Below, piece by piece: positions 11,512-21,162 of a DNA stretch of 32,200 nucleotides. The stretch covers positions 1 through 32,200 of the IMG/VR virus record IMGVR_UViG_3300030328_002601. One strand, given 5' to 3'. The position numbers and the translations under genes were made by a program. The notes beneath the pieces are model-generated. The model was given only the letters and a program-made list of their open reading frames with translations, had not been told where the DNA came from and did no database searches. Every line of letters begins with the position of its first letter. The first letter of the stretch is position 1. This DNA comes from a virus.

Positions 11512-14500
11512 TTACGCTATTTTCATTATGTTTAATATTGTTCCGTCTTTGTCTAAAGTTATTCCTGACGCTGAGGTAGCTCTTCCTTCAATCCAGAATC
11601 CCATATGTATTGTCACAAATGAAATTTCATCACTACCTATTTCTGTTATTTTTAATATACAACTACTGCTTCCACTTCCTTTATAAACAGTACCCCAAGA
11701 GGCAGCTCCTGAGCTAGTAGCTGTTCCTCTATCATAATTAAATACTTGAGTTCCTGTGACAGCATATTCCTCATCTCCTACTGTTTTAAATAACATTCCT
11801 CCAGCTAATGTTCTATTGGCAGTTCCTGAAACTGTAGTACACAAAGAAAAATCAATTTTATAAGTTCCATTTTCAGAAATCTTAACTTTACTTGACGCAA
11901 CAGTAAAAGGAGTAGCAGCAGATAGTCCTCCAATAACGGTATTTAAAGCAACTGTAGTATAACTTGTTTTGGACCCAACATTTCCTCCTGAGCTTATAGC
12001 TGTATTTGTAGTTGTTCCAACAGATATACATTTTATTGATGTTGCTCCTCCTCCAGAAGGGGTTGGGATGTTTAATATATTATCCTCAAATGATGCTGCT
12101 CCACTTGTACCCTCTGTTGTTAAAGTTATTGTGCCTTGTTTTCCCTCTATAGCTGTTGTATTAGTTTCTATATTAGAGGTGTTTGTTGAAACATTTGTAT
12201 TAGTTGTATTTAAAGCAGTGGTATTTGCTTTAGTAGCAATTGCTGATGTATTAGATTCTATAGAAGTTGTATTTGATTCTATAGCTGTTGTATTTGAAGC
12301 AATATTTGTAGCATTAGTGGTAACGTTCGTATTAGTTGTATTTAAAGCAGTGGTGTTTGCTTTGGTATCAATAGCGGTTGCATTGGTTTCAATACTCGTG
12401 GTGTTTGATTCTATACTTGCAGTGTTTGTTCCAATGTTTGTTGCATTAGTTGATATGTTTCCAGTAGCGGTTGTTAAGACTGCGTCTCTTGATGCAATAT
12501 CTACCCCGTCAACCGTTCCACTTACAACAATATTTCCTGTAATATCACAATCACTAGAACTAATTTTCATTCTAGTTGTTCCCCCGGTTTTAATTATCAT
12601 TTTACCATTGGAATCAACATTAATGCTACCATTAGAATCATCTCCATTTGTAAATCGTAAAACGGGGGTAGCTCCAGCGCCGTCATCAATAACTAAATTT
12701 CCAGTCATTGTTCCTCCAGTTTTTGATAATTTACCACTTAAAGATGACGTGTTTGATTCTATAGCCGTTGTATTTGATTCTATAGTTGTAGTGTTTTCAG
12801 ATATGCCTGTAGCATTGGTTGAAATATTTGTAGCGTTGTTAGATACATTTGTGTTTGTAGTACTTAAAGCAGTAGTTGTAGCTTTAGCATCTAATGCAGT
12901 TTGTGTTGCAGTACTAATAGGTTTATTAGCATCACTTGTATTATCAACAGCACTCAATCCAACCATAGTTTTATCAATCCCACCAACTGTTCCCGTGAAT
13001 GTAGGTGAAGCAATATTTGCTTTTAAAGCTATATTACTTGTGTTACTATCAATAGCACTTGCTTGTTCCTCTGTTATCCCAGTTTTAGCAGTATTAGCGG
13101 TAATTTCGTCAGCTTGAGTAGAGGTGATAGTTGTAGTATTTCCAGCCAGCGCTTTTGTTGCTGATGTTCCAAAACCTGGGAATGTAACTTTATCAGTATT
13201 TGCAGCCACTGCAGTTTCTAAATTAGCAATATTAGGAATAGCAACTGTCCCAGTAAAAGTTGGATTATTTTTAGGAGCTTTATTAGTATCTAAGTTTGAT
13301 ATATCTGTATCGTTATTTGAAATGTTAGTAGCATTAGTTGATATATTAGTACCATTAGTAACTACATTTCCAGTTAAATTAGTAACATTTGTAGCGTTGG
13401 AAGTTATACCACTATTCATTGTATTTAAATCAACAGCACTAGATACAGATATATGACCTAATTTAGTTTGTTCAGTAGTAGTTATTCCAGTTTTAGCAGT
13501 GTTAGTACTAACTGCACTTTCTAAATCAGCGATATTTGGGATAGCTACTGTTCCTGTAAAAGTTGGATTTTCTTTTGGTGCTTTTAAACTATCTAAATTA
13601 GATATATCAGTATCATTACTTGATATGTTAGTTGTATTTGTAGCAATATTAGTAGCATTATTTGTTACATTAGTGTTCGTTGTGTTTAAATCACTTTGAC
13701 TTGCTTTAGTTCCTATTGCTGTTGCATTATTTGCTATATCTGTATCGTTACTTGCTATGTTTGTTGCATTTGTAGTAACATTGGTATTTGTAGTATTTAA
13801 GTCCGACTGACTTGCTTTAGTTCCAATAGCAGTAGAATTATTAGATATGTTAGTTGTATTAGCAGCTATATTAGTTACATTAGTTGCAATATCAGTATCG
13901 TTATTAGATATGTTAGTTGCATTCGTTGAAATATTTGTAGCATTATTTGTAACATTGGTATTGGTAGTTGCTAAAGCCGAACTATCTGCTTTGTTTGTTA
14001 TTGCTGTAGCGTTGGTTGAAATATTTGTTGTATTTGTAGCGATGTCTGTCGCGTTTGCAGTGATATTTGATGTATTAGTACTAACATTAGTATTGGTTGT
14101 GTTTAAAGCACTCGTAGACGCTTTAGAATTGATGTTTGTTGTATTTGTTGCAATATCAGTTGTGTTAGTCGCAATATTTGTTGTATTTGTTGAAACATTA
14201 GAATTGGTTGTAGCTAACGCTGAGGAATCTGCTTTATTCGAAATCGCCGTTGTATTACTTGAAATATTAGTTGCATTAGTGGTGATGCTTTCTGTTGCAG
14301 AGGTTAAAACCGCATCTCTTGCAGCAACATCTACACCATCAACAGTTCCGCTTAATTCAATATCATTAATATCGGATATATCTCCACTTGATAAATTAAC
14401 TTTAAATTTTTTGGTAGATGAATCTGGACCTATCCAAAATGAACTTCCTTCAGAAACTAAATGAGCTTGTGTATCATTATCATCTATTCTTATAAATCCT

Positions 14501-17500
14501 TTATTATCATTACTTTTAAAAATCGCAATAGTATTTGTATCTCCAGAATTAGCATTTAATGCAACTCCTTCTGTATCAATATCAATCTGATTAGTGGACG
14601 AATTACCTCTATCAGTTACTGACTGTAATGTATCTCCTTCTGTTTGGTCTATTTTTTGCCAAACATCAGTATTGCTAAATATAATCCAATCACCTGCTTT
14701 CCATTCTGAAATACCATCAATCGTAGTTGTTCCCGCAACACTTACTATATAATAATATCCTTCTGTTCCAGTTCCTGAAGCTAGTGTAGGACTATTAGTT
14801 TCTGCATTCCATGTACCTTGATAGCTTAATCCTTTTGGAACGGAAGCAACTTTAGTATCTACATAAGCTTTAACACTTTCAGAAGTAGGTACACTATTAG
14901 CACTTGTGCCAGACATAGTATCAGAATCTAACCATCCAGTAATTTCAATTCCACCTTTAGAAAGACCATCAGCATCAACACTAAAACCGGCTACAGTTCC
15001 TTTGGTTTGACGCATAACTTGTTCGAATTCTGGAATATCAGGAATTGTTATAAAAGGATAACCGTTTCCTGGATTAATTAATTGGTCTTCATCTGAGTTC
15101 CCTATTGTAATAGACGAAAATGATATTGATGTAGCGTCAGAAGCAACGTCCGCTGTTAAAGTAATTTTTTGTTTATAACCGCTAGTGTATTCTAATTGTA
15201 ATACATCACCAGATTTACAAACATAATCCGTTCCATAAACAAAATTTTCTTGATACATAGTATTAGGAGCTGCAATATTCAAAGACGTAATTGTTGCTCC
15301 TTGTGCTGGGGCTGATGTTGCTTGTAATAAAGTTCGTGTGTTTCTTGTGCTTGATGGAGCTGTAATTGCTGGATTATTTCGACTCCTTCCTCCAGGATTA
15401 AAATTATTTCCTCCCGCTAGTCTTGCTTGTACACTTCCTGCAGGAGCGCCAACTGTTGCCTCTATCCATTCTCCTTCCCACCTGTCATCGGTCACTGAAT
15501 AAGTTCCACGTCTAAAAAAGTATCTTGTGTTTACAGCAGTTCCTGACCCATCTACATCACAATCTTGTATAACCCCAATAGGATTAATAAAATAAGGTCT
15601 TCCATTTGGATTAGTTATTCCAGCGGGAGCATTTACAATTGAAAAATTTGCCCTTCGTAATGTCGCTTGTTGACATTCTTTCATCTGATAATTTAGTAGC
15701 TCTACAAAATTTCTTCCAGAATTTAACGTAGGAACTGTTGTAGAGGAATAATCTCGTCTATCCCAATTATCATTAGTCCAGTCTGTAAATACCCATCCTG
15801 ACCCATCGTAAACCATTAAAGCACTATCATCCCAATATTCTGGACCATCACCATAGAAAACATCTCCCCAATCTAATTCTTTTGAATCGGTAGTTTGAGT
15901 ATTAATAAATATAGTATTTGTAGTTGGTCCTTGTTGTGCATTTGAAATTGGTTGAACAGTGCTCAACATATTATTCGCAAAACCGGTACTCCAAGAAGGA
16001 GGGTTTTGAGCTGAGGTGTCAATTGGGTTTCCAAAATCTGTTAAGTAAGTTGGAACACTAGAACTATAGGGCCATCCAGTTTGAGCGTTTATTGTAGTCC
16101 CAAATTGATTTTTAATATACGGAGGAGGGAAACCTCCAAGCTTAAACCCATACTTCGTGTTTGCTGCCTGAAAGCCAGGGAATTCTATATTCTTTAACGA
16201 AACTGTTACATTAACACCTGGAGAATAAGGACCTTGTCCATCTGCTAAATCAATTGGTGGGCCATAATTATTTGTATTCATTGAACCAGAATATGGGGTT
16301 CCAGACGCCGGTGTTACCCAAGAATAAGAATTATTAACACTATCCCAAGATAAAGTTGCATAAACTCCCGGACCACTACCTCCAATTGATGTATCTGCTT
16401 GTATTTGTGTAGCCGCAGGATTCATTGCAAACACCCATATAGTAATTTGGTCTAAAGTCCAATTTTGAGTAAACCAATATGAATCTACATTCATATCAAT
16501 AAATAAGTTTGTTCTAAATTTATACTGGTCACTATTAATCATAGCTGGAGTAGTCATTTGAAATGGATTCTCAAAAGTTGCAGTTGGACCATTGTAACCA
16601 CTTGCAGAAGGTAAATACCATCCAGGAAAAATATTTTGATAACCCTCGTGAACTAAATTTGTTTTTACTTCTCTTAAAACTGGTAAAAATTTATATTGTG
16701 TTCCTTCTAATTTTTGTATTTGTTCTCCCGGAGCTGAATTGTTTGCAAACTCATTAAAAAATCTTGACCAATATTGATTACCTATAGAAGCTTGTCTACT
16801 TCCATAAAAATCTCCATCCGCGTAAAATCTTTGAGCATACTGGTCTAGAGGAACAGTCCATGTATTGGGTTGACCTGGAGCAATCTCCGGTGGATTAAAA
16901 TACTCGCGAATTTGTACAAAATAATAAAACCCTCCCCAAAAGATTACACGGCATCCCCAAGACCTACAAATTTGTTTTAACACTTCATAAGCACTTGCTA
17001 TATTTCTTTGACCATTTGCTAAGTTTGTTTGGTCAGCCCATTTAACAGTACACTTAGTAAGTCCCCAGACACTACGTGAGCCACTCGTTTGATTTGGTGC
17101 ACCATAACTACCCATTGAAGTATTATACCACCTTATACACGTTTTAAATGCAACTTTATTTGTTGCGTTATCGTAAAATCCTTCAGTTTGTGCTTGTGTT
17201 GTAAAATGACCGGTATGTTGTAATATTTGTCCAATCCAATATGCAACTTTCTTATGACCTTGAGCTTTATATTCGGCCGCATTTGTATCTACATTTTCAG
17301 CTTTAAAAGGAATTGATTTTAATTTTCCAATACCATCAGTAAAATTTAATTGAATAGGAAAAGGGCGTGACTGGTCAACAAGAGTGTCTAAGTCATGTAA
17401 AAATTCTCCATACCATATTGTTGCACCCCCTTGTTTAATAACTAAAAAGACATCCCCTTCTTTATATGGTAAGTATGTTTGATTACTAATACCTAATATA

Positions 17501-17775
17501 TCATCAACAAACTCGTGTGTCCATTGGTCATCAACAATAAAATTTAAAGATACTTTTGACCCAACAATTGGAGCAAATTTTTCATCTCCTTCACAATCAT
17601 ATTTAATATTAATACCCCCATCAGTTACTTTAAAATTATAAGGGGGAGTCCCTTGTCCTGCTCCTCCGGTGAGTTGCCATGCTCTATCCCATATTTGAAC
17701 TGTCCAAGTCCTTCCAGTTGGTGATTTAAAATTTGCTTGAAAACGTAAATCGTATGCTGAATTTATTACTGCCAT
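11512..17775 (-). CDS. Giant tail-tip/receptor-binding fibre protein, 2087 aa
   Basis: This gene follows the tape measure by 1 bp and fills one fifth of the genome. Residues 1-~350 resemble tail-tip (baseplate hub-like) proteins: AYDLRFQANFKSPTG, FVDDILGISNQTYLPYKEGDVFL. About 390-860 is rich in Gly/Asn/aromatic residues, with carbohydrate-binding character. About 985-1060 holds a GLSYQGTWNA...YYIVS...GDWIIFS module common in tail fibres. About 1160-1875 is a long trimeric-coiled-coil-like repeat of units such as TNATNIS and NTTNIAS. The last ~150 residues form a strand-rich head (ISENGTYKIDFSL) like TNF/C1q-type receptor-binding tips. There is no S74-type self-cleaving chaperone. The fusion of tip and fibre in one chain is unusual. 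Confidence 0.82.
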   Translation of the reverse strand: MAVINSAYDLRFQANFKSPTGRTWTVQIWDRAWQLTGGAGQGTPPYNFKVTDGGINIKYDCEGDEKFAPIVGSKVSLNFIVDDQWTHEFVDDILGISNQTYLPYKEGDVFLVIKQGGATIWYGEFLHDLDTLVDQSRPFPIQLNFTDGIGKLKSIPFKAENVDTNAAEYKAQGHKKVAYWIGQILQHTGHFTTQAQTEGFYDNATNKVAFKTCIRWYNTSMGSYGAPNQTSGSRSVWGLTKCTVKWADQTNLANGQRNIASAYEVLKQICRSWGCRVIFWGGFYYFVQIREYFNPPEIAPGQPNTWTVPLDQYAQRFYADGDFYGSRQASIGNQYWSRFFNEFANNSAPGEQIQKLEGTQYKFLPVLREVKTNLVHEGYQNIFPGWYLPSASGYNGPTATFENPFQMTTPAMINSDQYKFRTNLFIDMNVDSYWFTQNWTLDQITIWVFAMNPAATQIQADTSIGGSGPGVYATLSWDSVNNSYSWVTPASGTPYSGSMNTNNYGPPIDLADGQGPYSPGVNVTVSLKNIEFPGFQAANTKYGFKLGGFPPPYIKNQFGTTINAQTGWPYSSSVPTYLTDFGNPIDTSAQNPPSWSTGFANNMLSTVQPISNAQQGPTTNTIFINTQTTDSKELDWGDVFYGDGPEYWDDSALMVYDGSGWVFTDWTNDNWDRRDYSSTTVPTLNSGRNFVELLNYQMKECQQATLRRANFSIVNAPAGITNPNGRPYFINPIGVIQDCDVDGSGTAVNTRYFFRRGTYSVTDDRWEGEWIEATVGAPAGSVQARLAGGNNFNPGGRSRNNPAITAPSSTRNTRTLLQATSAPAQGATITSLNIAAPNTMYQENFVYGTDYVCKSGDVLQLEYTSGYKQKITLTADVASDATSISFSSITIGNSDEDQLINPGNGYPFITIPDIPEFEQVMRQTKGTVAGFSVDADGLSKGGIEITGWLDSDTMSGTSANSVPTSESVKAYVDTKVASVPKGLSYQGTWNAETNSPTLASGTGTEGYYYIVSVAGTTTIDGISEWKAGDWIIFSNTDVWQKIDQTEGDTLQSVTDRGNSSTNQIDIDTEGVALNANSGDTNTIAIFKSNDNKGFIRIDDNDTQAHLVSEGSSFWIGPDSSTKKFKVNLSSGDISDINDIELSGTVDGVDVAARDAVLTSATESITTNATNISSNTTAISNKADSSALATTNSNVSTNTTNIATNTTDIATNTTNINSKASTSALNTTNTNVSTNTSNITANATDIATNTTNISTNATAITNKADSSALATTNTNVTNNATNISTNATNISNNDTDIATNVTNIAANTTNISNNSTAIGTKASQSDLNTTNTNVTTNATNIASNDTDIANNATAIGTKASQSDLNTTNTNVTNNATNIATNTTNISSNDTDISNLDSLKAPKENPTFTGTVAIPNIADLESAVSTNTAKTGITTTEQTKLGHISVSSAVDLNTMNSGITSNATNVTNLTGNVVTNGTNISTNATNISNNDTDISNLDTNKAPKNNPTFTGTVAIPNIANLETAVAANTDKVTFPGFGTSATKALAGNTTTITSTQADEITANTAKTGITEEQASAIDSNTSNIALKANIASPTFTGTVGGIDKTMVGLSAVDNTSDANKPISTATQTALDAKATTTALSTTNTNVSNNATNISTNATGISENTTTIESNTTAIESNTSSLSGKLSKTGGTMTGNLVIDDGAGATPVLRFTNGDDSNGSINVDSNGKMIIKTGGTTRMKISSSDCDITGNIVVSGTVDGVDIASRDAVLTTATGNISTNATNIGTNTASIESNTTSIETNATAIDTKANTTALNTTNTNVTTNATNIASNTTAIESNTTSIESNTSAIATKANTTALNTTNTNVSTNTSNIETNTTAIEGKQGTITLTTEGTSGAASFEDNILNIPTPSGGGATSIKCISVGTTTNTAISSGGNVGSKTSYTTVALNTVIGGLSAATPFTVASSKVKISENGTYKIDFSLCTTVSGTANRTLAGGMLFKTVGDEEYAVTGTQVFNYDRGTATSSGAASWGTVYKGSGSSSCILKITEIGSDEISFVTIHMGFWIEGRATSASGITLDKDGTILNIMKIA
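12150..14290. repeat. Degenerate coding repeats of the fibre coiled coil
   Basis: About 2.1 kb of short repeating units encode seven-residue motifs of the type TNxTNIx. A longer module (a TVDGVD segment and RDAVLT) occurs twice, about residues 1143 and 1753, and another (PTFTGTVAIPNI) occurs twice, about 1405 and 1505. The repeats are related at the DNA level, so they can recombine and change fibre length. They also create long spurious frames on the plus strand. Confidence 0.85.
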
Positions 17776-17776
17776 G

Positions 17777-20401
17777 TTATATATATCTTTCTAGTCCAAT
17801 ATTTGCTTTATCACTTGATAAAACTATTTCACCTCCTGAAATCGAACCAACAACTTTTACTGTTTGTCCTTGTTTGCCCAACATATTTTGTAACTTACTT
17901 AATGGAGCAATTACCTCAGGGTCATTTTGAGCGTTAATATTATCACCAACTATCGCGTTTGTAGGAGAAAATGCTAAAGCTCCCTTTGCCATTGGAATAG
18001 GTTGAGCTGATATAGCAGATATTTGAGCCGCTCCTAAGACCCCCGCAAGAATTGATAATGGTATATTAGGTAAAGCTTTTGCAATCGCAGCTGCGGTACC
18101 TATAATAGCATTAAAGATAGCCATTTTCTTTTCTCTTTTAGCTGCTTTTCTATCTAACTCTTTTTTCTTGTCAGCATATTTTTCGTCTAATGCTTCTTTA
18201 GCTTTATTATATTCTTCCTCTGATAATCCTCTATTAGCAAGGTTTTCCATTTCTTGTTGATACTCATTGTCCATTTGTATCATTTCGTTCTGATGACGTT
18301 GTTGGGAAATTGCATTTAATTGTCCCATGGTAGCACCTAAAAATTCTACCACTGCTAATGTAATTTCTTGAGTTTTTTGTCCCCAAGATAACCAGTCAGC
18401 ATCTTGTTTTGCAAAGTAATCTTTCCACCCTTGTCCCATTCCTTCTAAATGAGTTCTCATTGCAGATTTTTGGTTTGCTAAAGTTGCTTTAAAATCTTTC
18501 ATTCCATCATCACCTCCACCTGTTCCGCCATTACCTCCGTTACCTCCACTGCTACCATTTCCACCGGTAGGAGGAATAACTGGAGCATCTCCAAATAAAT
18601 CGTTTAAATCTATATCTCCAGCAGCTCCACCAAAAAGTGCTTTTACTTTATCTAACCCACCTTGTGCCCAAGCCATCATTCCATCAACACCATTTTGAAT
18701 ATCCTCCTCTGTTACATATTCAACATTTCCATCTCTTAACGTTTTTTCTACAGCGCTCGTCCAATTCTCAGCAGTGTCCTCTCCAAACTCATCAGCCCGT
18801 TTAGTTATTTTTTTCATGGCCTTATCAAAACCATCTCCCATTGAATTGGTAACTTTTTTCCAACCTGATTTTACAGAGTCCCAACTTCCAGTAAAAATTC
18901 CTTTTATAATATCACCAACCCCTGATAAAATATTTCCAGCACTATTTGCAAACTCAACTATAACATCATAAATAACACCAAAAGAAAATTGAGCGTTAAG
19001 CCATAGCTGTTTGAATACTGCAATTATTAATTGAATAGCCCCTCTGAATACCATTGATTCATTGTATATATCAATAAAATAATTTGTTATAGCAACTATC
19101 CATTTTTTTACAGTGTCCCAATTTTTATAAATAGCAACACCTAATAAACCAATTATTCCAATAACCATTCCAATAGGACTCATTAAAAATGATAGTCCTG
19201 ATAATATAATTCCAAAGAACGACATAAGTGGACCAGATAAAGCTATTATACCTCCAATAGCTAATGCCCAATTTTTTGTATCTGAATCTAAATTTTTAAA
19301 CTTCTGAATTACATTAGATATTCCGTTTACTATATCACTCATTACAGGTAAAACAATATCACCAATATCTTGAAGCGTTAATTTAATATTATTAATCGCT
19401 TGTTCCATTTTAAACCCAGGAGTGTTTGCTAACTCGTCAAAAGCTTCTTGAGTAAAGTCTGCTGAATCTCCCATCTCGTCAAGAATTTGAATGTAGTTTT
19501 CTCCTTGCTCTCCAAGAACACCCATAATATTTTTAACTGCTTGAGACTTTCCAAACAGTTCCGTCATCTCAACTCCATTAGCTGCAAAAGAATCTTTTAA
19601 ATGAAATAATGTAGAAGCTAATCCAGAGTCCGCTACCATTGCTCTTAAGCTGTCATAAGACATATTTATTTTGTCTAATGCAGCACGTCCCATTTCTGTT
19701 GGTTTTGTTATAGCCATCATAACTCCACCGAAACCAGTTGTAGCAGAACGCGCATCTCCTGTTGTTCGTGTATAAGTAGATATATTAGCAAGGAGTTCTT
19801 CAAATGATATACCTAGCTCTGCAGCCATACCAACTTGAGTTCCTAAACTTTCCGCTAGTTCTTTAGATTCAAACATACCAGTTCTAACAGCCATACCAAA
19901 AGCATCAACTGCTCCTGTTGCTGTAATCACTTCAGCTCCATATGCGTTTTGTGCAGCCGCAGCAACCTTAGCTAAATCTCCAGCTTCACCAAGTCCTATA
20001 GCAACCCCTTTATTTACGGTCATTAATGTTTCTAAAGCATTAGTTCCACGTAATCCAGCTGAGGTTAAAAAGAATAATCCTTCGGCTGTTTCATTTGCAG
20101 AGACCGCTGTAACTGATGAAATTCGTTTAACCCCTTCTGCGTATTTATCTAAATCTTTTGCTGACCCTAAAACCAAAGTAGATATTTTGGTCATAGTTTT
20201 TTCAAAGTCTATTGCCATTTTAGCACCAGCACCAGCAATTAAAGCAAACGGCATTGTAAAGCTAGAAGTAATTTGAGACCCCATTGCTTTCATTTTTCCA
20301 GCAAATTTTGCTACCCTAGCAGATGCCGCTTGTAGTCCTTTATATAATCCTGTGTTAACTACACCAAGGACTATATTCATTGATGTTAAATTCTTAGCCA
20401 T
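17777..20401 (-). CDS. Tail tape measure protein
   Basis: In this 874-aa protein the N-terminal ~350 residues have the TP901-type tape-measure core: KAMGSQITSSFTMPFALIAG, FEKTMTKISTLVLGS, VTAVSANETAEGLF and GDLAKVAAAAQNAYG. A hydrophobic block follows (about 375-430, SFFGIILSGLSFLMSPIG), then a Gly-rich linker (about 613-640), a coiled coil (RHQNEMIQMDNEYQQEME) and a C-terminal hydrophobic tail. Tape-measure length sets tail length; at about 0.15 nm per residue this implies a tail near 130 nm. It overlaps the GT-frame gene by 8 bp. No peptidoglycan-hydrolase domain was seen. Confidence 0.92.
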   Translation of the reverse strand: MAKNLTSMNIVLGVVNTGLYKGLQAASARVAKFAGKMKAMGSQITSSFTMPFALIAGAGAKMAIDFEKTMTKISTLVLGSAKDLDKYAEGVKRISSVTAVSANETAEGLFFLTSAGLRGTNALETLMTVNKGVAIGLGEAGDLAKVAAAAQNAYGAEVITATGAVDAFGMAVRTGMFESKELAESLGTQVGMAAELGISFEELLANISTYTRTTGDARSATTGFGGVMMAITKPTEMGRAALDKINMSYDSLRAMVADSGLASTLFHLKDSFAANGVEMTELFGKSQAVKNIMGVLGEQGENYIQILDEMGDSADFTQEAFDELANTPGFKMEQAINNIKLTLQDIGDIVLPVMSDIVNGISNVIQKFKNLDSDTKNWALAIGGIIALSGPLMSFFGIILSGLSFLMSPIGMVIGIIGLLGVAIYKNWDTVKKWIVAITNYFIDIYNESMVFRGAIQLIIAVFKQLWLNAQFSFGVIYDVIVEFANSAGNILSGVGDIIKGIFTGSWDSVKSGWKKVTNSMGDGFDKAMKKITKRADEFGEDTAENWTSAVEKTLRDGNVEYVTEEDIQNGVDGMMAWAQGGLDKVKALFGGAAGDIDLNDLFGDAPVIPPTGGNGSSGGNGGNGGTGGGDDGMKDFKATLANQKSAMRTHLEGMGQGWKDYFAKQDADWLSWGQKTQEITLAVVEFLGATMGQLNAISQQRHQNEMIQMDNEYQQEMENLANRGLSEEEYNKAKEALDEKYADKKKELDRKAAKREKKMAIFNAIIGTAAAIAKALPNIPLSILAGVLGAAQISAISAQPIPMAKGALAFSPTNAIVGDNINAQNDPEVIAPLSKLQNMLGKQGQTVKVVGSISGGEIVLSSDKANIGLERYI

Positions 20402-20702
20402 TTTCTTTTGATTCTATTATTTTCTTAAATAACTCTGCTTCTTTATAAATCTTTTCTAACTCCTCTTTATTCTTAGCCGCAGATTTTCTTTCCCAAGGGA
20501 ATTTACAAATATCTTTCGGACTAATATTCTTTTTAACATGAGGGTTTATAACAATTGCAGAAACCCATCTTGCTATTTCCCAATTTGTTCTGGTTGAAAC
20601 CTGGTGTTGTTCAAATAATCCCTTTTGAGCATTATAAAACATTCTAGGAGTTAGGTCATATAATTCCTCTCTATTATATCCTAATTGACCTAGCCCCACC
20701 AT
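20394..20702 (-). CDS. Tail assembly chaperone, T-frame of the G/GT pair
   Basis: The 102-residue frame beginning MVGLGQLGYNREELYDLTP is open well upstream of its ATG, back to the slippery heptamer at 20750-20756, and reads AEKVELTWDYVEM before that Met. It is therefore most likely expressed as the C-terminal part of a -1 frameshift fusion with the preceding gene, not from its own start. Such GT proteins bind the tape measure and recruit tail-tube subunits. The LTWDYVEM block and the tail EELEKIYKEAELFKKI are consistent with this. It overlaps the tape measure by 8 bp. Confidence 0.75.
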   Translation of the reverse strand: MVGLGQLGYNREELYDLTPRMFYNAQKGLFEQHQVSTRTNWEIARWVSAIVINPHVKKNISPKDICKFPWERKSAAKNKEELEKIYKEAELFKKIIESKENG

Positions 20703-20713
20703 TTCAACATAGT

Positions 20714-20756
20714 CCCACGTCAGTTCTACTTTTTCTGCGTGGGCGTCTGCTTTTTT
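20714..20756 (-). promoter_or_regulatory. Programmed -1 ribosomal frameshift signal
   Basis: In the zero frame (GGA AAA AAG) the minus strand reads the heptamer A AAA AAG at 20756-20750, the same slippery sequence as E. coli dnaX. Six nucleotides later CCCACG (20743-20738) pairs perfectly with CGTGGG (20719-20714) around an 18-nt loop. Heptamer, spacing and stem are all in the ideal range. The -1 frame remains open into the T-frame gene, whereas the zero frame stops at 20726. These are observations; frameshifting itself is inferred. Confidence 0.8.
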
Positions 20757-21079
20757 CCGCTTTTAGGTTCTTCAGTTCCAAAGGTCATTCCCATATGTTC
20801 ACTAAACAATTCTAAAGCTTTTTGCATTCCTGTTGCATCTCCATCCAACATATCAGCAATATCATCTGATGTATAATTAAAGTCTGCTCCGGCTCTCCTG
20901 TGTCCTTCTTGAGTCCCCGCAAATATTAGTTCAACTATATCATCTAAACTCATATTATTTCCAAGCTGTGCTAATTCATTTAAACTAGTTCCAGTTTTTC
21001 TACAATATTTTCTTAAAGCATTAAACCCAAAATAAATTGGTAAATCTTTTTTTCCTAAATTAACTATTTCATATTTCAT
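20726..21079 (-). CDS. Tail assembly chaperone, G product
   Basis: The frame is open to a TTG at 21151, but the ATG at 21079 (117 aa, MKYEIVNLGKKDLPIYFGF) gives the usual chaperone opening, with strand-turn-strand then NALRKYCRKTG. The middle is acidic and helical (SLDDIVELIFAG, RRAGADFNYTSDDIADML) and the end is Lys-rich, where the slippery site lies. Size, order after the tail tube and before the tape measure, and the frameshift signal all mark it as the lambda gpG-like partner. It prevents tail-tube and tape-measure misassembly. Confidence 0.78.
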   Translation of the reverse strand: MKYEIVNLGKKDLPIYFGFNALRKYCRKTGTSLNELAQLGNNMSLDDIVELIFAGTQEGHRRAGADFNYTSDDIADMLDGDATGMQKALELFSEHMGMTFGTEEPKSGKKQTPTQKK

Positions 21080-21109
21080 TTTTTCGTATGTTTTAAGAAG
21101 TTCCGCTAA

Positions 21110-21136
21110 GGTGAAATCATACGAAATGAAATCACC
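21110..21136 (-). other. RNA hairpin upstream of the tail assembly chaperone start
   Basis: The minus strand reads GGTGA-TT-TCAT, a TTCGT loop, ATGA-TT-TCACC: two perfect arms separated by a symmetric TT/TT internal loop. No U-run follows, so it is not a normal terminator. It sits 31 bp before the ATG at 21079 and could lower chaperone expression relative to the abundant tail tube, or stabilise the upstream mRNA. Confidence 0.5.
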
Positions 21137-21162
21137 AAAGCTTCCCTTCAATTATTGTGTCG

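Noticed and set aside
12150-14290. CRISPR-like or tandem non-coding repeat array
   Set aside because: Units are degenerate, in frame and without spacers; they encode a coiled-coil shaft.
11969-14464. Long plus-strand frames opposite the fibre repeat region, up to 382 codons
   Set aside because: They are shadows of the low-complexity Thr/Asn repeat; products are monotonous Val/Ala/Phe-rich strings, have no start context and oppose a real gene.
11512-17775. Diversity-generating retroelement target or self-cleaving S74 chaperone at the fibre end
   Set aside because: No reverse transcriptase or template repeat is present, and the C-terminus lacks an S74-like catalytic Ser-Lys block.
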